Source: an uncultured Castellaniella sp.
GTDB taxonomy: Bacteria; Pseudomonadota; Gammaproteobacteria; Burkholderiales; Burkholderiaceae_B
Length of the DNA: 64,000 bases
Direction of reading: 5' to 3'
NCBI RefSeq assembly: GCF_937988725.1
Contig: NZ_CALKHS010000010.1
Span: 248,001-312,000 of the forward strand
Shown here: one piece after another, positions 24,324 to 33,311 of the stretch
Layout of the letters: each line of letters begins with the position of its first letter
Position numbering within the stretch: position 1 is the first letter of the stretch
Translations under genes and position numbers: made by a program
Notes under the pieces: generated by a model
Databases searched by the model: none
Told to the model about the DNA's origin: nothing
Seen by the model: only the letters and a program-made list of their open reading frames with translations

Positions 24324-26279
24324 ATGTGCGGTTTGGTGGGATTTCTGGAAAGTGCGCGTAGCGGCAACGGCGACGAGGCTGCGGCCGTCCTGGGGCGCAT
24401 GGCCGATACCATCGTGTCGCGCGGCCCCGACGATGCCGGCGTGTGGGCGGATGCCTGCGGCATCGGCCTGGCCCATCGGCGCCTGTCGATCGTGGATCTG
24501 TCGCCCGCGGGCCACCAGCCCATGGCCAGCGCCGGCGGCCGGTACATGATCGTCTTCAACGGCGAGATCTACAACCACCGGGATCTGCGGCGCGAACTGC
24601 AGGCCGCCGGCTTCACGGACTGGCGGGGGCATTCCGACACCGAAACCCTGTTGGCCGGTTTTGTCGCCTGGGGGATCCGGGCGACCGTCGAACGCTGCAT
24701 CGGCATGTTCGCCTTCGCCGTCTGGGACCGCCAGGAGCAGGCTCTGACCCTGGGGCGGGACCGCCTGGGCGAGAAGCCGCTGTATTACGGCTGGCAGGGT
24801 CAGGGGGACGCCACCTGCTTTCTGTTCGGCTCGGAACTCAAGGCCTTGAAGGCGCATCCGCGCTTCACGGCCGACATCGACCGGGACGCGCTGTGCCTGC
24901 TCATGCGCCACAACTACATCCCGGCCCCGCATTCCATCTACCGGGATATCTTCAAGCTGCCCGCCGGCTGTCTGCTGACCGTCTCGCAGCGCCGGCGCGA
25001 ACCGCGGATCGAAGCCTACTGGTCGCTGGCCGATGTGGCGGTCGCCGGCGTGCGGACGCCTTTTTCCGGCTCCGCCGAACAGGCGACCGATGCGCTGGAA
25101 GAACTGCTGAAGTCCGCCGTCAGCCAGCAGATGATGGCGGACGTGCCCCTGGGCGCCTTTCTGTCGGGCGGCATCGATTCGTCCACGGTGGTGGCGCTGA
25201 TGCAGGCGCAGTCGGGACGTCCGGTGAAAACCTTCTCCATCGGCTTTCACGAAGACGACTACAACGAGGCCGAGCATGCCCTGGCCGTGGCCCGCCACCT
25301 GGGCACCGACCACACCGAACTCTACGTGACTCCCCAGCAGGCGCTGGACGTCATTCCCCGGCTGCCCGGCCTGTACTGCGAGCCCTTCGCCGATTCTTCG
25401 CAGATTCCGACCTTCCTGGTGTCGCAGCTGGCCCGCCAGCAGGTGACGGTGTCCCTGTCGGGCGATGCGGGGGACGAACTGTTCGCCGGATACGGCCGCT
25501 ATGCGCGCAACAGCCAGCGCTGGGCCCGGGTGAGCCGCCTGCCTTACGGGGTTCGCCGCATGGCGGCCGCCGGCCTGCGCGCCCTGTCGCCGGATGCCTG
25601 GCAGGCCGTGTTCGGGCCCGCGCGCCCGCTGATGCCCCATTCCCTGCGCAAGGCTCATCTGGGCGAGAAGCTGCATCGGGCGGCCGGCGCGCTGGCTGCC
25701 CGGCGCGTGGACGATCTGTATCTGGAGTCGATTTCGCGCTGGGATCCCGCCGATCTGGTGCTGGGCGGGCGCGAACCCCTGACCAGCCTGCGCGGCCGGC
25801 CGCTGGAACTCGAAGGCCTGGATCCCATGCAGCGCCTGATGGCCCTGGACGCCCTCATGTACCTGCCGGACGACATCCTGGTCAAGGTCGATCGCGCCGC
25901 CATGGGCGTTTCCCTGGAAAGCCGCGTGCCTTTCCTGGACCACCGGGTCGTGGAATTCGCCTGGCGCCTGCCGCAGTCGCTGAAAGTGCGCGACGGCGCA
26001 ACCAAATGGATCTTGCGCCAGGTGTTGTACCGGCATGTCCCCAGGACCCTGATCGAGCGGCCCAAGATGGGCTTCGGCGTGCCGGTCGACCACTGGCTGC
26101 GCGGCCCCCTGCGCGACTGGGCGGAAAGCCTGCTGGATGAATCGCGCCTGCGCCGGGAAGGCTTCCTGGACCCGGTTCCCATCCGGCGGAAATGGGAGGA
26201 GCACCTCTCGGGGCGGCGCGACTGGCAGTACCGCCTGTGGGGAGTGTTGATGTTCCAGGCATGGCTGGCGGAATCATGA
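24324..26279 (+). CDS. asnB: Asparagine synthase (glutamine-hydrolysing)
   Basis: A 651-residue protein with an N-terminal class II glutaminase domain starting at Cys2 (MCGLVGFLES), which fixes the start since Cys is the nucleophile. The synthetase domain has the pyrophosphatase loop LSGGIDSSTVVAL (about residue 282) and the SLSGDAGDELFAGYGRY motif. It forms Asn from Asp, Gln and ATP. The length and the C-terminal region (LRGPLRDWAESLLDE) resemble the AsnB subgroup linked to exopolysaccharide clusters, but no such cluster is here. It is divergent from mksF. Confidence 0.93.
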   Translation: MCGLVGFLESARSGNGDEAAAVLGRMADTIVSRGPDDAGVWADACGIGLAHRRLSIVDLSPAGHQPMASAGGRYMIVFNGEIYNHRDLRRELQAAGFTDWRGHSDTETLLAGFVAWGIRATVERCIGMFAFAVWDRQEQALTLGRDRLGEKPLYYGWQGQGDATCFLFGSELKALKAHPRFTADIDRDALCLLMRHNYIPAPHSIYRDIFKLPAGCLLTVSQRRREPRIEAYWSLADVAVAGVRTPFSGSAEQATDALEELLKSAVSQQMMADVPLGAFLSGGIDSSTVVALMQAQSGRPVKTFSIGFHEDDYNEAEHALAVARHLGTDHTELYVTPQQALDVIPRLPGLYCEPFADSSQIPTFLVSQLARQQVTVSLSGDAGDELFAGYGRYARNSQRWARVSRLPYGVRRMAAAGLRALSPDAWQAVFGPARPLMPHSLRKAHLGEKLHRAAGALAARRVDDLYLESISRWDPADLVLGGREPLTSLRGRPLELEGLDPMQRLMALDALMYLPDDILVKVDRAAMGVSLESRVPFLDHRVVEFAWRLPQSLKVRDGATKWILRQVLYRHVPRTLIERPKMGFGVPVDHWLRGPLRDWAESLLDESRLRREGFLDPVPIRRKWEEHLSGRRDWQYRLWGVLMFQAWLAES

Positions 26280-26352
26280 GTCCCCGCGCATTCCTCAGCG
26301 GCATCGCCGGGAACGCTTCGGATTCCGTCGCCGCGGATTCGGGAAGCCCGGC

Positions 26353-27003
26353 ATGACGACGCTGGATCTGTTCGGCGGTCCCGCCGAAGGCGATCGCGAC
26401 TGGATGGGGCCGCAAGCCGTCATCCTGCGGGGCCGTGCCCTGTCCTGCGTCGATGAACTGCTGGACGCCCTGGATGCCGTCGTCGCTCAGGCGCCGTTTC
26501 GCCGGATGGTGACGCCCGGCGGCCTGACGATCGCGGTGGCTTCCACCAATTGCGGCGCGCTGGGATGGACGTCCGACCGGCGCGGCTACCGCTATGGCGG
26601 CCTGGATCCTGCGGCCGGACGGCCCTGGCCGGCCATGCCCGCATGCTTCGCGCGACTGGCGCGGCAGGCCGCCGCCGATGCCGGTTTTCCGGACTTCGAG
26701 CCGGACGCCTGCCTGATCAACCAGTATCTGCCCGGCACGCGGCTGTCGCTGCATCAGGACAAAAACGAACGCGATTTCAGCGCCCCCATCGTGTCCGTGT
26801 CGCTGGGCATGACGGCGATTTTCCTGTTCGGCGGCCTGGAGCGCGGAGATCGGGCGTTCAAGGCGTCCCTGTACCACGGCGACGTGGCCGTCTGGGGCGG
26901 CGACGATCGCCTGCGGTATCACGGCGTCATGGCCCTGGCCGACGCGCCCCATGAACGGCTGGGCAGTCAGCGGATCAATCTCACGTTCCGCAAGGCCGGC
27001 TGA
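26353..27003 (+). CDS. alkB: AlkB, DNA oxidative demethylase
   Basis: A 216-residue Fe(II)/2-oxoglutarate dioxygenase that reverses 1-methyladenine and 3-methylcytosine in DNA. Seen: the iron ligands HxD (LHQDKNERDF) and the distal His (LRYHGVM), and the 2-oxoglutarate-binding arginines near the end (RINLTFR). The NQYLPGTRLSLHQD motif is typical. It overlaps the 3' end of the divergent-strand LysR gene by 23 nt (convergent). It could be cotranscribed with asnB, 73 nt upstream. Confidence 0.94.
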   Translation: MTTLDLFGGPAEGDRDWMGPQAVILRGRALSCVDELLDALDAVVAQAPFRRMVTPGGLTIAVASTNCGALGWTSDRRGYRYGGLDPAAGRPWPAMPACFARLARQAAADAGFPDFEPDACLINQYLPGTRLSLHQDKNERDFSAPIVSVSLGMTAIFLFGGLERGDRAFKASLYHGDVAVWGGDDRLRYHGVMALADAPHERLGSQRINLTFRKAG

Positions 27004-27886
27004 TCCGGGCGGCCTGCAGTGCGGCGATGAAGGCCCGGGCGGCCGGCGACGGCGTTTTCCGTTTGGCGGTGATCAGCCCCAGACGGCGCCTGAGGTGCGC
27101 GTTGGCGACGGGCCTGTGTTCCAGTCCCTGGCAGGACGCCGCGGACAGCGTGGACAGGGGGAGAATCGCGATTCCCAGGCCCGCCCGCACCATGCCGATG
27201 GCCGTGGAGAGATAGGCGACCTCGCACGCGACTTCGATGTCCAGGCCGCCGTCTTCCAGCGCGCGATGAAGCGCCTCGCGAACGCTGGTGCCCGGGCTGG
27301 TCACGATATGCGGATAGCGGGCCAGGCCCTTCAGGGTCGGCTGCCGGCTGACCGTCAGCGCGTGGCCGGCGGGAAAGAAGACGTGCATCCGGTCCTCCAG
27401 CAATGCCTCGAAGCGCAGCGCGCGATCGCGGGTGATCCAGGGACCCAGCCCGAGATCGGCCTCTTCGTCTCGGACCAGCGTCTGCAGCCGGGCGGCGGGG
27501 ACGTCCGCGACGCGGATCTCGATGCCCGGATGCACCGCGCGGAAGTCGCGTATCAGATCGGGAAGCCATGCGGCCGCGATGGAAGGCAGCGCCGCCACGG
27601 TCAGCCGGCCGCGTCGAAGCCCGGCCAGGTCGTGGGCCTGCGCCACGGCGCTCTGGAATTCATCCAGGATCCTTTGCAGGGGCGCCAGCATGTTGCGTCC
27701 CTCGGGGGTCAGGGTGACGCGGCGCCGGTCCCGGTCGAACAGCCTGACACCGAGTTCTTCTTCGAGCTGCCTGATCTGGACGGTCAGGGCCGGCTGCGAG
27801 ACGTGCAGCGCCGATGCGGCTTGCGTGAAGCTGCCCGATTCGGCGGCCTGCAGAAAGGCGCGGATCTGCCGGAACCCTTGTTTCAT
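26981..27886 (-). CDS. LysR-family transcriptional regulator
   Basis: A 301-residue regulator. The N-terminal winged helix contains FRQIRAFLQAAESGSFTQAASALHVSQPALTVQIRQLEEELG, the classic LTTR helix-turn-helix; an effector-binding domain follows (about residues 95-295). It is divergent from the citrate-type transporter gene at 28012 across a 125-bp AT-rich region (27887-28011), so it probably activates that transporter/AtuA operon and responds to its substrate. The effector is unknown. Confidence 0.92.
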   Translation of the reverse strand: MKQGFRQIRAFLQAAESGSFTQAASALHVSQPALTVQIRQLEEELGVRLFDRDRRRVTLTPEGRNMLAPLQRILDEFQSAVAQAHDLAGLRRGRLTVAALPSIAAAWLPDLIRDFRAVHPGIEIRVADVPAARLQTLVRDEEADLGLGPWITRDRALRFEALLEDRMHVFFPAGHALTVSRQPTLKGLARYPHIVTSPGTSVREALHRALEDGGLDIEVACEVAYLSTAIGMVRAGLGIAILPLSTLSAASCQGLEHRPVANAHLRRRLGLITAKRKTPSPAARAFIAALQAARISRPCGT

Positions 27887-28011
27887 TTGTTTTTCAAATT
27901 ACAGAGATATAAAAAATTCAATTTTATTATCAAATGATCGGTCCTAAGCTGTGGCCTCCATCATTCGCATAACAGTCGGCCCGAGCCGACGTTCATATCA
28001 GGAGACTTCTC

Positions 28012-29340
28012 ATGCTGGCGCTTTTGGGACTGGTGACGGTGCTGGTGCTGTTGATCGGCATCATGACGAACCGCACGTCGGCCCTGGTGGCCTTGACGGC
28101 GGTGCCCGTGCTTGCGGCATTGATCGGCGGATTCGCTCCGCAGACCGGGGGCTTCATGGTGGCGGGCATCAAGAACATCGCGCCCGTGGCCGGGATGTTC
28201 GTCTTTGCCATCCTGTTCTTCGGCATCCTGACGGACGCCGGCACGCTGGACCCCATCATCAACCGGGTTCTGAAGATGGCGGGGGACAGCCCCACGCGCA
28301 TCGTGCTCGGCACGGCCGTACTGGCGGCCATCGTGCATCTGGACGGCTCGGGGGCCGTGACTTTCATGGTGACGATTCCAGCCATGCTGCCCTTGTACGA
28401 TCGCCTGCGGATCGACCGGCGGATTCTCGCTTGCGTCGTCGCCATGGCGGCTGGAGTCGGCAACATGCTGCCGTGGGGCGGGCCGGTGCTGCGCGCCGCC
28501 GCCGCGCTCGAAGTGCCCGTGATCGATCTGTATCTGCCGCTGCTGCCCGTTCAGTTGGTCGGGTTCGCGATGGTGCTGCTGACGGCCTGGTGGCTGGGCC
28601 GGCGCTGCGAGCGCCCGCTCGGGTCCGACGCCGCGACGGCGCAGGCGCAAGGCTTCGGGTCCTCCGGGACGGACGCTCCGTCGTCCCCGGATCCGGTCTC
28701 TCCTGAAGACGATCCTCGCCGGCCGGGCCTGTTCTGGATCAATGCCTTGCTGGTGGTCGCCGTCATCGGCACCATGATTTCCGGCATCGTGGCGCCCGTG
28801 GTGTGCTTCATGACGGGGACCGTGCTGGCTCTGGTCATCAACTACCCCGACGCGGCCCAGCAGCGCCGGCGCATCGACGCGCACGCCAAGGCGGCGCTGC
28901 TCATGGCCAGCATCCTGCTTGCCGCTGGCGTGTTTACCGGCATCATGAGCGGCACGGGCATGCTGAAAGCCATGGCGGTCTTCGCCGCCGATCACGTCCC
29001 GACGGCGGCCGCCACGCACCTGCCGTTCATCCTGGGACTGATCTCCATGCCCCTGAGCCTGCTGTTCGACCCCGACTCCTTTTACTTCGGCGTCATGCCG
29101 GTGCTGGCCCAGGTCGTCCAGGCGCATGGCGGGACGGCGGTCGAAGTGGCGCATGCGGCGGCGCTGGGCCAGATGACGGTCGGCTTTCCCGTCAGTCCCC
29201 TGACGCCCGCCACCTTCCTGCTGGTCGGGCTGTGCGGCCTGGAACTCGGCGTGCATCAGCGCTTCACCATCCCGTTCCTGCTGGCGATTTCCGTGGTGAT
29301 GACCTTTGCCGCCGTGGCGTTCGGGCTCTTCCCCCTTTGA
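28012..29340 (+). CDS. CitMHS-family citrate/metal:proton symporter-like transporter
   Basis: A 442-residue membrane protein with about 11-12 helices. The family signature is LVTVLVLLIGIMTNRTSALVAL near the N-terminus, then IVHLDGSGAVTFMVTIPAM (about residue 105), the GNMLPWGGPVLRAA loop, and LFDPDSFYFGVMPVL toward the end. Relatives import citrate complexed with divalent metal. A hydrophilic loop at about residues 200-240 (SSGTDAPSSPDPVSPEDD) is cytoplasmic. It leads a probable operon with the two AtuA genes (27 nt to the next). Confidence 0.88.
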   Translation: MLALLGLVTVLVLLIGIMTNRTSALVALTAVPVLAALIGGFAPQTGGFMVAGIKNIAPVAGMFVFAILFFGILTDAGTLDPIINRVLKMAGDSPTRIVLGTAVLAAIVHLDGSGAVTFMVTIPAMLPLYDRLRIDRRILACVVAMAAGVGNMLPWGGPVLRAAAALEVPVIDLYLPLLPVQLVGFAMVLLTAWWLGRRCERPLGSDAATAQAQGFGSSGTDAPSSPDPVSPEDDPRRPGLFWINALLVVAVIGTMISGIVAPVVCFMTGTVLALVINYPDAAQQRRRIDAHAKAALLMASILLAAGVFTGIMSGTGMLKAMAVFAADHVPTAAATHLPFILGLISMPLSLLFDPDSFYFGVMPVLAQVVQAHGGTAVEVAHAAALGQMTVGFPVSPLTPATFLLVGLCGLELGVHQRFTIPFLLAISVVMTFAAVAFGLFPL

Positions 29341-29367
29341 TGCCGGCATATCCATGGAGCATGAAAC

Positions 29368-30735
29368 ATGAGTACCGCAACACGTTCGATCCGTCTCGGT
29401 TCCGGCGCCGGCTATTCGGGCGACCGGATCGAACCCGCCGTTGAATTGGCGCGCGACGGCGACATCGACTACCTGATCTTCGAATGCCTGGCGGAGCGGA
29501 CCATCGCGCTGGCCCAGCTGGAACGCCTGCACCATCCGGATCTGGGGTTCGATCCCCTGCTGGCCGACCGGATGAAAGCGGTCCTGCCGCATCTGCGCGA
29601 CGAACACGGCCGCAGGCGCTTTCGCGTGATCAGCAACATGGGGGCGGCCAACCCTTTGGGGGCCGTCCGGGAAGTCTGCAGGATCGCTTCGGAGCTCGGT
29701 ATCCGGGGGCTCAGAGTCGCCGCCGTCCTGGGCGACGATGTGCTCGAGTCCCTCAAGGGACAGGAATCCGTCATGCTGGACATCGGCGTGACGCCGCGGG
29801 ACCTTGGGGATCGACTCGTTTCCGCCAATGCCTATCTGGGGGCCGCCGGCATCGTCCAGGCGCTGCGGGAGGACGCGGACGTGGTGCTGACGGGGCGGGT
29901 CGCCGACCCGGCCTTGTTCCTGGCGCCCCAGGTGCTGGAGTTCGGACTGGACTGGGACGATTGGGATGCGCTCGGACGAGGCACGCTCGTCGGGCACCTG
30001 CTGGAGTGCGCCGGACAGGTGAGCGGCGGCTACCATGCCGACCCGGGCTTCAAGGATGTGCAGAACCTCGCCCGCCTGGGATTTCCCATCGCCGAGGTGT
30101 CAGCCGATGGCGCGATCACCGTGACCAAGGTGCCCGGATCGGGCGGACGGGTGACGACGCAAACGTGCGCGGAGCAGCTCATCTACGAAATCCACGACCC
30201 ATCGGCCTACCTCACGCCCGACGTCGTGGCCGATTTTTCCGGGGTGGGTTTCGAGGAGTCCGCCTTCGATCGCGTGCGCGCGGCAGGGGCGGCGGGACAT
30301 CCCAAGCCCTCCACGCTGAAGGTCAGCGTCGGATACCTGGACGGGTATATCGGCGAAGGACAGATGTCTTATGGCGGGCCGGGCGCCCTGGAACGCGCGC
30401 GGCTGGCGAGGGACATCGTGCTGGAGCGCCTGTCCATCGTGGGCGTGGAGGCGGACGAGATCCGGGCCGATCTGATCGGCGTGGATTCCTTGTATGGCGA
30501 CGCCCTGAGCGGTCTCCAGGCCTCGCCGCCGGAGGTTCGCGTGCGTGTCGCGGCGCGGTGCGCCAAGCGGCTCGACGCCGACAAGGTGGGCCGTGAAGTC
30601 GAGGCGCTCTACACCAACGGCCCCGCCGGCGGCGGCGGGGCCGGCAAGTCCGTCCGCCAGGTGGTCGCCGTCGCGTCGCTGCTCTGGCCCGCGGACCGGG
30701 TCAGGGTTTCCGTGCATCTGGAGGTATCGGCATGA
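29368..30735 (+). CDS. AtuA-family (DUF1446) protein, N-terminal module
   Basis: A 455-residue protein of the acyclic terpene utilisation AtuA family. Seen: RIGLG-like IRLGSGAGYSGDRIEPAVELARDGDIDYLIFECLAERT at the N-terminus, RVISNMGAANPLGA, and VVLTGRVADPALFLAP. The biochemical role is not established. In many bacteria the AtuA protein has a fused C-terminal ferredoxin-fold domain. Here that domain is a separate gene overlapping by 4 nt. Linked to a citrate-type transporter, it may act in carboxylic-acid catabolism; this is inference. Confidence 0.85.
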   Translation: MSTATRSIRLGSGAGYSGDRIEPAVELARDGDIDYLIFECLAERTIALAQLERLHHPDLGFDPLLADRMKAVLPHLRDEHGRRRFRVISNMGAANPLGAVREVCRIASELGIRGLRVAAVLGDDVLESLKGQESVMLDIGVTPRDLGDRLVSANAYLGAAGIVQALREDADVVLTGRVADPALFLAPQVLEFGLDWDDWDALGRGTLVGHLLECAGQVSGGYHADPGFKDVQNLARLGFPIAEVSADGAITVTKVPGSGGRVTTQTCAEQLIYEIHDPSAYLTPDVVADFSGVGFEESAFDRVRAAGAAGHPKPSTLKVSVGYLDGYIGEGQMSYGGPGALERARLARDIVLERLSIVGVEADEIRADLIGVDSLYGDALSGLQASPPEVRVRVAARCAKRLDADKVGREVEALYTNGPAGGGGAGKSVRQVVAVASLLWPADRVRVSVHLEVSA

Positions 30736-31052
30736 AACTTCGACAACTGGCTCATTCCCGGACGGGGGACAAGGGAGACACCTCCAACATCTCCGTGATC
30801 GCCTATCGGCCGGACGACTATCCGCGGCTGTGCGCCGCGCTGAGCGAGGCACGCGTTCAGGCCTATCTTGAAAAGCTTTTTCCGAAAGAGGCCGTTCCCG
30901 TCCGGCTGCGGGTGCGCCGGTACGAGCTGCCGCGCGTCCATGCCCTGAATTTCGTGGTGGCGGGCGTCCTGCGGGGCGGCGTCACGCGCTCGCTCGCGCT
31001 GGACGCCCACGGCAAGACCTTGGGCAGCATCCTGCTGGATCTGGATCTTTGA
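30732..31052 (+). CDS. AtuA C-terminal ferredoxin-fold domain protein
   Basis: A 106-residue protein starting MKLRQLAHSRTGDKGDTSNISVIAYRP. The R-x-GDKGx(3)N motif is characteristic of the AtuA C-terminal domain. It is translated from an ATG overlapping the stop of the preceding gene (ATGA), and surely works with that protein as the second half of the enzyme. It is followed 76 nt later by an Old Yellow Enzyme gene that has its own start region. Confidence 0.85.
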   Translation: MKLRQLAHSRTGDKGDTSNISVIAYRPDDYPRLCAALSEARVQAYLEKLFPKEAVPVRLRVRRYELPRVHALNFVVAGVLRGGVTRSLALDAHGKTLGSILLDLDL

Positions 31053-31128
31053 TTCCCGATCTTTCCGCACGCGTCGGGCGCGGTACAGGTACAGTTAGAC
31101 TGTTGCGTTTCAACCGAGGTATCTTCGC

Positions 31129-32259
31129 ATGACTTCCCTGTTCGACGCCTTCGATCTGGCGGGCCTGAAGCTGGCCAACCGTATCGTGATGGCCCCCCTG
31201 ACGCGAAACCGTTCCCCTCGCGCGGTTCCCCTGCCCATGACGGCCCGGTATTATGCCCAGCGGGCGAGCGCGGGCCTGATCGTCACCGAGGGCACGGCCA
31301 TCACCCGGCAGGGGCAGGGATATGCCGACGTTCCGGGCCTGTATACCGCCGAGGCCCTGGCCGGCTGGCGGACGGTGACCGATGCGGTGCATGCGCAGGG
31401 CGGCAGGATCGTCGTGCAGCTGTGGCACGTCGGGCGGGTGTCGCACGTCAGCCTGCAGGCGGATGGCCAGGCGCCGGTGGCGCCGTCCGCCGTCCAGGCC
31501 AATGGCAAGACCTACGTGATCGGAGCCGACGGGCGGGGCGGGTTCGTGCCGACGTCCATGCCCCGCGCCCTGGATGCCGCCGAACTGCCGGGCATCGTGC
31601 AGGACTATCGCCGCGCCGCGCGCGCGGCGCTGGATGCGGGATTCGACGGGGTGGAGATCCACGCCGCGAACGGCTATCTGCTGGACCAGTTTCTGCGGCG
31701 CGGAGCCAATCGGCGCAGCGACGCCTACGGAGGGGCGATCGACCATCGCGCCCGCCTGCTGCTGGAGGTGGTCGATGCCGTGACGACGGAAACCGGCCCG
31801 GGCCGCACCGGCATCCGGCTGTCGCCGGTCACGCCGTCCAACGATCTGTCCGACCCCGAACCGCAGCCCCTGTTCGAGTACGTGGCGCGCGGCCTGGCCC
31901 GGCATGACATGTCCTACATCCACGTCATCGAAGGCGCGACTGGCGGCGATCGGGATTATCGGCAGGGCCTTCAGGCCTTCGATTACGACGCCCTGCGGGC
32001 CGCCTACCGGGATGCCGGCGGGCGAGGCGCCTGGATGGTGAACAACGGCTACGACCTGGATCTGGCGCAGCAGGCTCTGGCTTCGGGCCGGGCGGATCTG
32101 GTCGCGTTCGGCCGCCCCTACATCAGCAATCCGGACCTGGTGCGGCGCCTGCGCGAGGGACTGCCCCTGGCCGATGCGGATCGCGCGACGTTCTACGGCG
32201 GCGGCGCCGAAGGCTACGTCGACTACCCGAACGTCGAGGGCAGCATTCAGCCGGCCTGA
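31129..32259 (+). CDS. nemA: Old Yellow Enzyme family alkene reductase (NemA-like)
   Basis: A 376-residue FMN enzyme. Motifs are RIVMAPLTRNRS near the N-terminus (Thr26 FMN contact), VQLWHVGRVSH, DGVEIHAANGYLLDQFL (the HxxN substrate-binding pair), and YGG...NRRSDAYGG. It uses NADPH to reduce activated C=C bonds or nitroesters such as N-ethylmaleimide. Size fits bacterial OYEs (about 360-375). It converges with the quinone oxidoreductase gene, overlapping by 13 nt. Confidence 0.92.
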   Translation: MTSLFDAFDLAGLKLANRIVMAPLTRNRSPRAVPLPMTARYYAQRASAGLIVTEGTAITRQGQGYADVPGLYTAEALAGWRTVTDAVHAQGGRIVVQLWHVGRVSHVSLQADGQAPVAPSAVQANGKTYVIGADGRGGFVPTSMPRALDAAELPGIVQDYRRAARAALDAGFDGVEIHAANGYLLDQFLRRGANRRSDAYGGAIDHRARLLLEVVDAVTTETGPGRTGIRLSPVTPSNDLSDPEPQPLFEYVARGLARHDMSYIHVIEGATGGDRDYRQGLQAFDYDALRAAYRDAGGRGAWMVNNGYDLDLAQQALASGRADLVAFGRPYISNPDLVRRLREGLPLADADRATFYGGGAEGYVDYPNVEGSIQPA

Positions 32260-33230
32260 GCCCCGGATACGACGATCTTGCCCAACTGCGCGTTCGATTC
32301 CAGGTGCTCGATGGCCTGCGCCAGTTGTTCCATCGGATAGACCCGGTCGACGACCGGCAGGATCCGGCCGTCGGCGATCAGCGGCAACACGTCGCGGATG
32401 ACCCCCTGGACGATGTCCTGGCGCTGCGCGGCGTTCAGGCCCTTGCTGGACACGCCGAAGAGCTGCAGCCGCCGGCTGTGCAGGGCGGCCAGGTCCAGCG
32501 GGCCGCTGGTGACGCCGTCCACGTAGCCCACGGTCGCCAGGCGCCCCTGGAAGGCCATGGAGCGCACGCATTCGGCCAGCACGGAGCCGCCGACGATGTT
32601 GACGACCAGATCCGCTCCGCGGCCTTCGGTGGCGCTCATCACGGCGTCGTGGAAATCGGGGCTGCGCGTCTGGATGCCCAGGTCCAGGCCTTCCTTTTTC
32701 AGGGCGGCAAGCTTTTCCGTCGAGCCCGACGTGCCGATCACCCGGGCGCCCAGAGCCTTGGCCAGTTGCAGCGCGGCGACCCCCACGCCCGAGGAGATCC
32801 CCGTGACCAGCAGCCATTCCCCGGCCTCCAGACGGCCCTGCATGACCAGCATGTCGTAGACCACCATGCTGGCGATCGGGATGGCGGCCGCCTGGGTCCA
32901 GGACAGGGCGTCGGGCACCGGCATGGCATCGCGCGCGTCCAGCAGCACGTGTTCGGCGAATGCGCCCTTGCATCGTCCCATGACGCGCTGGCCGACCTGG
33001 AACGGGCCGCCGTCCGCGCCGACGGCCACGATCTCGCCCGCCGCCTCGATGCCCAGGCCGGCGGCCGGGGACCCGGCCTTGGCCTGGCGCAGCGCCAGGA
33101 TTTCCCCCCGGTTCAGGCCGGCCGCCTGGACCCGCACCAGCAATTGCCGCGGGCCGGGCAGGGGAAGCGCGGCGTCTTGCCGGGTGATGTGGATCCGGTC
33201 GTCCCGGACCTGGGCCTGGTACTGGTGCAT
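32247..33230 (-). CDS. Zinc-type alcohol dehydrogenase/quinone oxidoreductase family protein
   Basis: A 327-residue MDR-superfamily NADPH-dependent oxidoreductase. Seen: an N-terminal GroES-like domain (LNRGEILALRQAKAG), the VGADGGPFQVGQRVMGRCKGAFAEHVLLDA region, and a Rossmann motif ISSGVGVAALQLAKALGARVIGTSGS (the GxGxxA-type nucleotide-binding turn). No structural-zinc cysteines are seen, so it is of the quinone-oxidoreductase type. It probably reduces quinones or enones. The neighbouring OYE also handles enones, suggesting related detoxification. Confidence 0.88.
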   Translation of the reverse strand: MHQYQAQVRDDRIHITRQDAALPLPGPRQLLVRVQAAGLNRGEILALRQAKAGSPAAGLGIEAAGEIVAVGADGGPFQVGQRVMGRCKGAFAEHVLLDARDAMPVPDALSWTQAAAIPIASMVVYDMLVMQGRLEAGEWLLVTGISSGVGVAALQLAKALGARVIGTSGSTEKLAALKKEGLDLGIQTRSPDFHDAVMSATEGRGADLVVNIVGGSVLAECVRSMAFQGRLATVGYVDGVTSGPLDLAALHSRRLQLFGVSSKGLNAAQRQDIVQGVIRDVLPLIADGRILPVVDRVYPMEQLAQAIEHLESNAQLGKIVVSGAQAG

Positions 33231-33311
33231 GGTGTCTCCGGAAGGAGGAACGCGGCCGCCGCCGGATTCGAGCGGGCGGCCCGGTTGAAGGGAAGGCCGG
33301 AACCCGGCCGA

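Noticed and set aside
27951..30036. Long minus-strand frame of about 690 codons under the CitMHS and AtuA genes.
   Set aside because: Its low-complexity Gln/His/Arg-rich composition is typical of an antisense shadow of GC-rich genes. The same holds for other long shadow frames, such as 20570-22297 and 59388-61955.
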